NCBI GenBank assembly: GCA_016124255.1
Contig: WGOB01000055.1
Location: 1 to 64,000, forward strand
Direction of reading: 5' to 3'
DNA length: 64,000 nucleotides
DNA from: Alphaproteobacteria bacterium
Lineage (GTDB): Bacteria > Pseudomonadota > Alphaproteobacteria > Caulobacterales > Aquidulcibacteraceae
Numbering within the stretch: position 1 is the stretch's first letter; each line of letters begins with the position of its first letter. Shown here piece by piece: positions 9,034-16,300 of this stretch. The notes under the pieces were generated by a model. That model was not told the DNA's origin. It worked only from the letters and a program-made list of their open reading frames with translations, and did no database searches. The position numbers and the translations under genes are program-made.

Positions 9034-9987
9034 CTACCCGGCTTTGGTCTTCTTCGCAGCCGGGGCGGCCTTCTTGGCGGGAGTCTTGGCTGGAGTCTTT
9101 TGGGCGGTCGACTTCTTGGCTGCGGCCTTTTTCGCGGGGGCTTTTTCGGCTTTCCCGTCAGCGGCTTCCGGCTCCTCGGCCTTGGCCTTGGAGAGGCTGG
9201 GCGCGGGGGGGCGGCGCTCTTCCTCGATCGAGCGGCGCAGCGCATCCATCAGGTTGATGACGTTGCCGCGCTCCGGCGCCTTGGTGATGACCGGCTCGCC
9301 GCCCGCGATCTTGGAGCGCACCAGCGCCAGCAACGCCTGCTCGTAACGGTCCTCGAACGCGGCGGGATCGAACGGGATCGTCTTCTGCTTGATGATCTGC
9401 TCGGCCATGGTGAGCATGTCGTCGGAAATCTTAACGTCCAGCGGCTCGAACGCGTCGGCGGCGCTCTTCACTTCCTTGGCCGCGCGCAGCGTGGTCAGCA
9501 GGAAGCCCTCGGGCTTGGGCTGGATGGCGACGAGGCGTTCGCGCCCGGAAAGCACGATGCGCGCGATGGCGACCTTGTTGGTCTCCTGCATCGCCTTGAG
9601 GATGACGGCGTAGGTCTCTTCCGCGACCGGGCCGTCCGGCGCCAGGAAATAGGGGGAGTCCAGATAGATCGGGTCGATGTCGGGGGCGTCGACGAACCCG
9701 TCGATGCTGATCGTCTTGGAGGACTCGATTTCGATCTCTTCGAGCTCCTCGGGCGTGACGATGACGTATTTGTCCTTCTCGAACTGGTAGCCCTTAACCA
9801 AATCCGCGCGCTCCACCTCGCCGAGTTCAGGGTCGTGGTAGCGCTGGGCCACGCGGTTGCGCGTGTCCTTATGGATCATGTTGAACGACACGCGGCTCGC
9901 GGACGAGGCGGTCGCGGAGAAGAGCTTCACCGGGCATGCGACCAGCGAGAGCTTCAGATAACCCTTCCAATAGGCGCGGCCCGCCAT
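9034..9987 (-). CDS. ku: Ku DNA-end-binding protein
   Basis: 317 residues. The N-terminus MAGRAYWKGYLKLSLVACPV is diagnostic of bacterial Ku; the core follows through YQFEKDKYVIVTPEELEEIE and SIDGFVDAPDIDPIYLDSPY. The homodimer encircles double-strand ends and recruits LigD for non-homologous end joining. After about residue 255 there is a low-complexity tail rich in Lys/Ala/Pro with AKK/PAK repeats, comparable to the lysine tails of some actinobacterial Ku proteins, which affect DNA binding and threading. Start ATG 9987. It sits 61 bp downstream of ligD and 24 bp upstream of the BRCT/TPR gene, all on the minus strand. Confidence 0.97.
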   Translation of the reverse strand: MAGRAYWKGYLKLSLVACPVKLFSATASSASRVSFNMIHKDTRNRVAQRYHDPELGEVERADLVKGYQFEKDKYVIVTPEELEEIEIESSKTISIDGFVDAPDIDPIYLDSPYFLAPDGPVAEETYAVILKAMQETNKVAIARIVLSGRERLVAIQPKPEGFLLTTLRAAKEVKSAADAFEPLDVKISDDMLTMAEQIIKQKTIPFDPAAFEDRYEQALLALVRSKIAGGEPVITKAPERGNVINLMDALRRSIEEERRPPAPSLSKAKAEEPEAADGKAEKAPAKKAAAKKSTAQKTPAKTPAKKAAPAAKKTKAG

Positions 9988-10048
9988 GGCGTTGCTCCGG
10001 AGTCAGATGAATGGGCGGGCCCGCTGCAAGTTTCGCATCAGGATCGCT

Positions 10049-12511
10049 CTAGGATTTCAGGCCGACGGCTTGACGCGCTTTGCGCGAGATGTCGGCTGCG
10101 GAGGATTCTAATCCATCCCAGGGGTCTTTCGCCAGCCTGGAGAGCCGTTGCGGCACGCTTTTGCGATCAAAAACGCGCGGGCCCTCCAGGCCTCGGAGCT
10201 CCTCCCAGGCGATCGGCGCGGCGACCGTGAAGCGCTCATTGGCGCGCAGCGAGTAAGAGGCGATGGCGCTGGAGCCACGGACATTGCGCAGATAATCGAC
10301 ATAGATGCGTCCCTTGCGGGCGTCCTTGTGCGGCGCCTTGGTGAACACTTTTGGTGAATCGTCGGCGGCGCGCGCGGCGAATGCTTCGGCGAAACTGCGC
10401 AAATTCGCCCAGTCGCAGCCCGGCGCCAGCGCCATGACGAGATGCAAGCCCTTGCCGCCGGTTGTGCGCAGAAAGGGTTCGAAGCCGAGATCCTTGAGCC
10501 GGCCGCGCAGATGTTCCGCAGCGGCGCAGATGTGCGGCCAATCGAGCGAGGGATCTGGATCAAGATCGACGACGAAACGGTCGGGGTGTTCGGGATCGTC
10601 GACCCGGCAGCCCCAGGGGTGAAATTCGATCGCCCCGAATTGCGTGAGGCCGAGGAAGCCGGCGGCGGAGTCGACATAGATGTAGTCTTCGCGGCCCTTT
10701 TCGCCGGAGAGCGCGATCGTCTCCACGCCCGGCGGCAGCCCGGCGAACGCGTGGCGCTGGTAGAAACAATCCTCGCGCGCGCCGCTCGGACAGCGGATGA
10801 GGGAGAGCGGCCGTCGCAACAGCTCCGGCAGCATCCAGTCGCCGACGCGCGCATAGTAAACGGCGATGTCGAGCTTGGTCGTGTCCGTCGTTCCCAGCAT
10901 CTTGCGGTCGGGATTGGTGAGACGGATCGCGGCGAGGTCCCGGTCGGTGACGAGTTTCGGTTTCGAGGAACGCACGGGCTTCCTGTAGGGCGTGAGGCCG
11001 AGCAGCACCGGCTGGCGCGGCGCCCCGTCGGGCGCGCGGCTATTGAAGGCAACGCGGGCGACGGCGCTCGGTTCCGTCCAGATCGGCTTCGGGACCGGCG
11101 CCTTGGCGGGCATTGCCTCTTTGACCTTGCGCGCCGCGAGCTTCGCCAGCCACGCTTCGGAGATCGCGTCGCTTGGGCAGGTGACGCGGCCGACAAACTC
11201 AAGCGCGCCTTCGCTGTTCGCTTCCGCAATCAGGAAGGCGGCGATGCGCTTCGGCGTGGAGAGCGTGTACCCGACGACGACGAACTCGCCGACATAGGCG
11301 CGCTTGATCTTGAGCCATGTCTTGGTGCGGCCCTGCACGTAGGGCGCATCCGCGCGCTTCGACATCACGCCTTCAAGGCCCATGCGGCAGGCGTGCGCGA
11401 AGAGGTCCGCGCCGGCGCCGATGAAATGCTCGCTGAGCTGGATCGGCGAGCGCGCGTCGATGTGCGGCGCCAGCAGGCCTTCGAGCGCGGCCTTGCGGTT
11501 GATCAGCGCAGCGGCGGAGAGGTCGTAGCCGTCGAGATAAAGGAGATCGAAGGCGAAGAAGGTGAGATCGCGGTCGCGCCCTTCGGAAAGCGCGGTTTCC
11601 AGCAGCGCGATGGAGGTGACGCCGCGGGGATCCTGCACTGTGACTTCGCCGTCGATCAGCGCGGATGAGCACTTGAGCGCCTTGAACGCGTCGGCCAGCG
11701 CGCGATAGCGGTGCGTCCAATCGTGCTTGTTGCGGGTGAAGAGGCGGACCTCGCCGTCTTCGATGCGCACGATCGTTCTGTACCCGTCATATTTGAGTTC
11801 GTGTAGCCAGCCTTCGCCCTCCGGCGGGCTGTCGCCGGCGCTGGCGAGATGGGGCGAGACGTCCTTCGGCATCGGCGCCTTCTTGGCGCCGGCGATGCGG
11901 TCGGCTTTCGGGCGGGGGGCGCGCGGCCGGTCGGCGGGGCCGATCGTGCGCTTCAGGTCTTCTACGCTAAGTCCGGAGAGCACGCTGTTCGGCGCCGCGG
12001 CCAGGACGTCATGGTCTGCAAGCGGACGAACCTCGTCGTCGCGCTCCTTGATCAGCAGCCAGTTCTTCGGGTCCTTGTTGAGGCGGACGAGCGTCCAGCC
12101 GCCGCGCAGCTTCTCGCCGGCGAGGCGCATCTTGAGTTCGCCGGCCTTGAGCGCGGCGATCGGATCGTCTTCCAGCGTCACCCATGGGCCCCGATCCCAG
12201 ACGATGACGACGCCGGCGCCATATTCGCCGGCCGGGATGGCGCCTTCGAAGCGGCCGTATTCGAGCGGGTGATCCTCGGTCTGCACCGCGAGGCGGCGGA
12301 CCTTGGAATCGAGACACGGCCCTTCCGGCACGGCCCAGCTTTTCAGGACGCCGTCGATCTCGAGGCGGAAATCATAGTGGAGCCGGCGTGCGGCGTGCTT
12401 CTGCACCACGAAGACCGGCGCCTCGCGCGGCGCAGGCGCCTCGGCGCCTTCCGGCTCGGCTGTCACGGTGAAGCGCCGCTTGGCGCGGTAGGGCTTGAGC
12501 TTGTCGGCCAT
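10049..12511 (-). CDS. ligD: Multifunctional DNA ligase D (PE-LIG-POL)
   Basis: 820 residues with all three LigD modules. Phosphoesterase first (about 30-190): QKHAARRLHYDFRLE carries the metal and catalytic residues H39, H45 and D47, with EDHPLEYGRFEG following. The ATP-dependent ligase is in the middle: ELKYDGYR, with K240 as the adenylated lysine, and VIDGEV-like ALIDGEVTV. The primase-polymerase is last (about 525-800), with the acidic pair in VVDLDPDPSLDWPH. This PE-LIG-POL order is the Pseudomonas/alphaproteobacterial type. It processes, fills and seals Ku-bound breaks. First gene of the minus-strand ligD-ku-BRCT/TPR run; 240 bp upstream is non-coding and must hold the promoter. Confidence 0.97.
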   Translation of the reverse strand: MADKLKPYRAKRRFTVTAEPEGAEAPAPREAPVFVVQKHAARRLHYDFRLEIDGVLKSWAVPEGPCLDSKVRRLAVQTEDHPLEYGRFEGAIPAGEYGAGVVIVWDRGPWVTLEDDPIAALKAGELKMRLAGEKLRGGWTLVRLNKDPKNWLLIKERDDEVRPLADHDVLAAAPNSVLSGLSVEDLKRTIGPADRPRAPRPKADRIAGAKKAPMPKDVSPHLASAGDSPPEGEGWLHELKYDGYRTIVRIEDGEVRLFTRNKHDWTHRYRALADAFKALKCSSALIDGEVTVQDPRGVTSIALLETALSEGRDRDLTFFAFDLLYLDGYDLSAAALINRKAALEGLLAPHIDARSPIQLSEHFIGAGADLFAHACRMGLEGVMSKRADAPYVQGRTKTWLKIKRAYVGEFVVVGYTLSTPKRIAAFLIAEANSEGALEFVGRVTCPSDAISEAWLAKLAARKVKEAMPAKAPVPKPIWTEPSAVARVAFNSRAPDGAPRQPVLLGLTPYRKPVRSSKPKLVTDRDLAAIRLTNPDRKMLGTTDTTKLDIAVYYARVGDWMLPELLRRPLSLIRCPSGAREDCFYQRHAFAGLPPGVETIALSGEKGREDYIYVDSAAGFLGLTQFGAIEFHPWGCRVDDPEHPDRFVVDLDPDPSLDWPHICAAAEHLRGRLKDLGFEPFLRTTGGKGLHLVMALAPGCDWANLRSFAEAFAARAADDSPKVFTKAPHKDARKGRIYVDYLRNVRGSSAIASYSLRANERFTVAAPIAWEELRGLEGPRVFDRKSVPQRLSRLAKDPWDGLESSAADISRKARQAVGLKS

Positions 12512-12752
12512 GAATGCGCCGGGAGCTTATCGGGCGGCGAAGGCAATGGCGACACGTCGCGCGCACGGGTGGTGCAGAGCTTGGCGCACACCGCGTGGCG
12601 CGATCCTGTGCTAGGTCTGCTTTTCGCCGAAAGGCGTCACGAGGCGATCGCTATTGCCCCCGTTCTGTTGCACCGGGTCATAGCCCGGCTGGATATCCGC
12701 TCGCAGGGTTTGGCAGGTAGAAGCTCAGCAATTCACTTCGTATCAAGGAAAG

Positions 12753-13238
12753 CTATTGGGCCGATACGATGTGCCCGCGGATTTCTCCGCCCGGATTGGC
12801 CGCCGTGTGGACGTTCACATAATATCTGCCCGCCAGCAGGTCGGCGGCCTGCGCCTCGGTCAGCGTCGCCGTTCCGGAAATCGGATGGGCGGCGTCCGAA
12901 AAGGTAATCACTGGCGGCGCGTCGGCGCCCGGATCCGCGGGTCCGTGGATATGGGCAGCCACGGCCGGGCCCGACAGTCCCGAATAGGTTACGGTGTATT
13001 CGAGCAATCCGGTCGAGGGCGTGAACAAGATCGCCGCCGCGCCGTTAGCGGTAGAGTCGACCCCCTCGCCCGGCGCCAAAACTGCCCGCAATGCATGAGC
13101 CTCAGCAAGGGTCTCCGCCGCCTCAACCGGCGCGCCTGCTGGCGAGGCGCCGTTGGCCTCTGGCCCGGTCGCCGTCTCTCCGCACCCCACGGCAAGCACA
13201 CTGGAAAAGAAGACCAAGGCCACCCAATAGCGTTTCAT
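12753..13238 (-). CDS. CHRD-domain lipoprotein
   Basis: 161 residues from ATG 13238, chosen over the ATG at 13244 because the AGAGGAGAG ribosome site is 6 bp from the former and abuts the latter. The N-terminus MKRYWVALVFFSSVLAVGCG is a lipoprotein signal with lipobox LAVGC. The body is one CHRD domain, recognised by AAHIHGPADPGADAPPVI, FSDAAHPISGTATLTEAQA and YYVNVHTAANPGGEIRGHI. CHRD proteins are surface or periplasmic and of unknown biochemical function; related domains occur in chordin. It stands alone, with about 230 bp upstream and 240 bp downstream without genes. Confidence 0.88.
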   Translation of the reverse strand: MKRYWVALVFFSSVLAVGCGETATGPEANGASPAGAPVEAAETLAEAHALRAVLAPGEGVDSTANGAAAILFTPSTGLLEYTVTYSGLSGPAVAAHIHGPADPGADAPPVITFSDAAHPISGTATLTEAQAADLLAGRYYVNVHTAANPGGEIRGHIVSAQ

Positions 13239-13468
13239 GCACATCTCTCCTCTGTGAGCGCCGTTATAACTCGGCGCTGTACCGCTGCACGGGAGCCGGC
13301 GCATGCGGCTAATGAAGTCGCTGCGCCGAGCGCAACCGCCAGACACATCGTTTTCACGCGCTGATGCTACTGGCGATTGCGCGCATAGCCAATGTCGCCT
13401 TAGGGCCAGAAGGCGATATTTCGCTGCGTCTTGGCGACCCCGTACTTCGCCGGCGGAAGCGATCGCTC

Positions 13469-14290
13469 CTACAAGTGCGGGGCCCACATGAAGGCGACCG
13501 TGCCGAAGACGCCGACGGCGGTGAAGGCGGTTGCGGCAAGCACCATCAGCGCGGCGAGAATTTTGGGCGGGGCGGTCGCGGCGCGCTGGGCGGCGAAATA
13601 GATCTCCAGCAGCGCCAGCGGGATGAGGTAGCAGCCGAACACGAGCACGATGTCGGTTGGGCCGGACAGGGTCTCATTCAGGCCGACAGGGCCCTGGTTG
13701 AGCACCACCCAGCCCATCAGGCCGACGCGCAGGAACCAGACGCCGCTCACGGCCATGAACGTGCGCATCGCCCAGCGGCGATGGCTATCGATCCGGCGGG
13801 CGGCCGCATCGCGCCAGGCGAGGCTGGCGAAGACCAGGATGAGAACGGCGTCGATCAGGATAGCGACCGCAGACACCTCGGACAGGAAGGTTCCGCGCAC
13901 GAGCGTGAGCCAGGCGCCGCTCAGAGCCATGACATAGGCGAGCACGAGGAACGCCCGCCCGGTCCAGCGGTGCAGCGCGGGGAACGCCCGGCGCAGCGCC
14001 GGCATGAGCTGCAACAGCCCGCCGAGCGTGATCACCGCGGCGAGCAGGACGTGCACGGCGAACATCGCGTTGCCCGCATCGTCGCCGGCGATGTGGCCGT
14101 CGATCAACTGCTTTTCATTCCAGCCCTCGAAATCCCCGGTCGCTGTCCGCGCCCCGTAGAAGGCGAGGATGAACGCGATGAACGCGCCCTGGCCGAGCGC
14201 GGCGACGATGAACCAGAGCTTGCCGGCGCCCTGGAGCAAACCGTCTGCGTTGATGGGGGTGGAGGGCCTTGCTTCCTGCGCCGTCGTCAT
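13469..14290 (-). CDS. DUF2306-type integral membrane protein
   Basis: 273 residues with about seven hydrophobic segments. Matches the DUF2306 pattern: FAVHVLLAAVITLGGLLQL, then RRAFPALHRWTGRAFLVLAY with conserved polar residues, and later DSHRRWAMRTFMAVSGVWFL. Conserved His residues in the membrane (VHVLL, LHRWTGR, SHRRWAMR) suggest metal, heme or proton chemistry, but no function is known. It is divergent from the AraC-type regulator at 14440 with a 149-bp shared gap, so that regulator is the obvious candidate controller. Confidence 0.8.
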   Translation of the reverse strand: MTTAQEARPSTPINADGLLQGAGKLWFIVAALGQGAFIAFILAFYGARTATGDFEGWNEKQLIDGHIAGDDAGNAMFAVHVLLAAVITLGGLLQLMPALRRAFPALHRWTGRAFLVLAYVMALSGAWLTLVRGTFLSEVSAVAILIDAVLILVFASLAWRDAAARRIDSHRRWAMRTFMAVSGVWFLRVGLMGWVVLNQGPVGLNETLSGPTDIVLVFGCYLIPLALLEIYFAAQRAATAPPKILAALMVLAATAFTAVGVFGTVAFMWAPHL

Positions 14291-14439
14291 GCGCCTGCCT
14301 TTCGTCCGCGGGAAGGGCTGCGATGGCGTCAGCGGCGCCGGCTCGTCTCGCCGATTTGGAATTCGGCGAAAGATTCCGCTGCATTTTGGCCTGGCGCGCC
14401 GCGCTGGACAGCCGCGGGCGCGGCTTGCATCTTCCGGCC

Positions 14440-15489
14440 ATGACGAGACCGGACCTGATGGCGATGGCGGCGGCGCGGGCAGGGCCGGTCGCTACGATAG
14501 GGCGCTGGGGGCCCCCGAAGCGCGTGCACGTCTATTGGGCCATCTTCACGCTTTCCGTGCTGTGCTTCGTACTGGGGCAGATGCTAGGCGCGCACGCTGG
14601 CGGCCTCGCCGTTGTGTTGGCGATCGGGGGCGTCGCCGGGTGCGGCTGGTCGTGGCTGCTCACGCGAGCGCTGTTCCAGCCGGGCGAGCACGAGGTGCGC
14701 TGGCCGAGAATCGTGGTCGCCATCGTCCTCGTCACGGGCGTGATCTCGATCCTCGCGGAGGCGACGCCGCACATGTGGGCGGAGCCGTTCGTGCGGGTGA
14801 GCGACAACGTCCTGCGGCTGACGAGTTCGACGGTGCTGTTGCTGGCGTTCGTGGAGCCGCTCAATGGGTATCGCCGCGATCTTCCACCGACGGAACGGCG
14901 CTTTCGCGCGCTATTCGCCGCCGGCTATGCAGGGCTGGTGGCGATCTCGGTGCTCTGGCTGCGGTCCGGGGGCGATGCGCCGGCGGCCGAAGCGATCAAG
15001 ACGGCGTGTGCGCTGGCGGCTCTGGCGCTGGGCGGCCTCGCGGTGTGGTTTCGGGACCGCCACCCGCTGGCGGCGGCGCCCGGTCCGGCGAAGAAGCGCG
15101 CCGTTGCGGTCGAGGAGGAGGACGTCATCGCCCGCGCAATCCTCCGCGTGCTGCGCGAGGAGGCGCTCTATACAACGCCGAATCTCAAGGTCGCCGATCT
15201 CGCCCGGCGGGTGGGCCAGCCTGACCACAAGGTCAGTGCGTGCATCACAGGCGCGTTGGGGTACGCCAATTTCAACCGGCTGATGAACCATTTCCGGATC
15301 GAGCGCGCAAAGCGCCTTCTCGCGGATCCCGCACGCGCGGATCAGCAGATCCTTTCCATTGCGCTTGAATGCGGCTTCGCGTCCATCGGCCCGTTCAACC
15401 GCGCGTTCAAGGAAGCGACTGGCGCTTCGCCGCGGGCCTACCGCGCCGCCGCGCCGGCGCCGGACGGCCGCGACCCAGAGCGGCCTTGA
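14440..15489 (+). CDS. AraC-family regulator with N-terminal membrane domain
   Basis: 349 residues from ATG 14440; an open stretch further upstream lacks a plausible start. About residues 27-205 contain six or so hydrophobic segments (YWAIFTLSVLCFVLGQMLGA, AVVLAIGGVAGCGWSWLL, IVVAIVLVTGVISILA). About 240-335 is an AraC double HTH: LKVADLARRVGQPDHKVSAC, then ILSIALECGFASIGPFNRAF and ASPRAYR. This architecture (YesN/7TM-like sensor fused to AraC HTH) suggests a membrane-bound transcription factor that reads a signal in or near the membrane. It is divergent from the DUF2306 gene. The ligand is unknown. Confidence 0.88.
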   Translation: MTRPDLMAMAAARAGPVATIGRWGPPKRVHVYWAIFTLSVLCFVLGQMLGAHAGGLAVVLAIGGVAGCGWSWLLTRALFQPGEHEVRWPRIVVAIVLVTGVISILAEATPHMWAEPFVRVSDNVLRLTSSTVLLLAFVEPLNGYRRDLPPTERRFRALFAAGYAGLVAISVLWLRSGGDAPAAEAIKTACALAALALGGLAVWFRDRHPLAAAPGPAKKRAVAVEEEDVIARAILRVLREEALYTTPNLKVADLARRVGQPDHKVSACITGALGYANFNRLMNHFRIERAKRLLADPARADQQILSIALECGFASIGPFNRAFKEATGASPRAYRAAAPAPDGRDPERP

Positions 15490-15520
15490 ACTTATATTAT
15501 GTTTTGCTAAATTAAGCGCT
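15490..15520 (+). promoter_or_regulatory. AT-rich promoter/operator upstream of the ArsR-type regulator
   Basis: Directly after the AraC gene stop there is an unusually AT-rich patch in this GC-rich window, containing TTATATTATG and TAAATTAAG as an imperfect dyad. BigR/SqrR-type repressors bind AT-rich dyads overlapping their own promoter, so this is the likely site of autoregulation of the gene starting at 15534. Exact promoter hexamers are not assigned. Confidence 0.4.
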
Positions 15521-15533
15521 GAAAGGACAGCGC

Positions 15534-15890
15534 ATGGCGCAGACGCGTGTGGCTTCAAGAAGTGTGCGGCCGAGCCGGCGGGCGGCGAAGGCCGGGCCGG
15601 TCGATCAGCTGGAATCGCGGGCGTTGGAGGCGGCGCGGCTGTTGAAGTTGCTCGCCAATGAACAGCGTCTGACGGTGCTGTGCCGACTGAGCGGCGGCGA
15701 AATGTCGGTCACTGAGCTCGGCGCGCATGTGGCGCTCAGCCAGTCGGCGCTCTCGCAGCATCTTGCGAAGCTGCGCGCCGACGGCCTCGTCGCTACGCGC
15801 CGCGATGCGCAAACCATATATTACCGCCTCGCCTCGCCGAACGTGCAGCGCATCATCGATGTGTTGTGCGAAATCTATGGCGGGCATTGA
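15534..15890 (+). CDS. ArsR-family repressor, BigR/SqrR-like (likely sulfide/persulfide-responsive)
   Basis: 118 residues. Winged helix with LLKLLANEQRLTVLCRL, SVTELGAHVALSQSALSQHL and LVATRRDAQTIYYRLASP. Two cysteines, C50 (TVLCRL) and C112 (DVLCEIYGG), fall in the helices where BigR and SqrR carry their redox pair. Their spacing is 62 residues rather than 66, one helical turn shorter. In those proteins persulfide links the two Cys and releases the operator. No metal-binding ArsR motif (ELCVCDL) is present. An AT-rich upstream patch and the rhodanese 14 bp downstream support a reactive-sulfur role. Confidence 0.85.
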   Translation: MAQTRVASRSVRPSRRAAKAGPVDQLESRALEAARLLKLLANEQRLTVLCRLSGGEMSVTELGAHVALSQSALSQHLAKLRADGLVATRRDAQTIYYRLASPNVQRIIDVLCEIYGGH

Positions 15891-15904
15891 ACAAGGAGTT
15901 CGTC

Positions 15905-16255
15905 ATGAGCGGACAGGATGAGACGGCGCAGACCGTGCACGATGCGTTGCAGCGCGGCGCAATCACGCTGATCGATGTGCGTGAACCGGCGGAGTTCGGC
16001 GCTGAGCGCATTCACGGCGCGCTGCTGTTTCCGATGTCGACGTTCGATCCAACGATGCTGCCGCAGGACGCGAAGAAGCCGATCGTGTTTCATTGCGGTT
16101 CCGGCAAGCGCTCGGCGCGTGCCCTGGCGCGCTGCGCGGAAGCGGGCGTCGCCGCGCGCGGGCACATGGAGGGGGGCCTCGGCGCGTGGAAAGCGGCGGG
16201 GCTGGCGACTGTGACCATCGATCCGGCGACGGGCGCCGTGCGCGACGGCGCATAG
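15905..16255 (+). CDS. Rhodanese-domain sulfurtransferase
   Basis: 116 residues, a single rhodanese domain. ITLIDVREPAEF (about 20-31) and ERIHGALLFP are standard, and the active-site loop is HCGSGKRS with catalytic C64. Start ATG 15905 has AAGGAG just upstream; the frame opens earlier inside the ArsR gene without a ribosome site. Single-domain rhodaneses move sulfane sulfur between thiosulfate, glutathione persulfide and protein thiols in the cytoplasm. The regulator before it and the SulP transporter after it make a compact sulfur module. Confidence 0.92.
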   Translation: MSGQDETAQTVHDALQRGAITLIDVREPAEFGAERIHGALLFPMSTFDPTMLPQDAKKPIVFHCGSGKRSARALARCAEAGVAARGHMEGGLGAWKAAGLATVTIDPATGAVRDGA

Positions 16256-16300
16256 TGCATCAACGGCGGGCGCTGGCGAATCGGCGCTTAAGGGCGGGGC

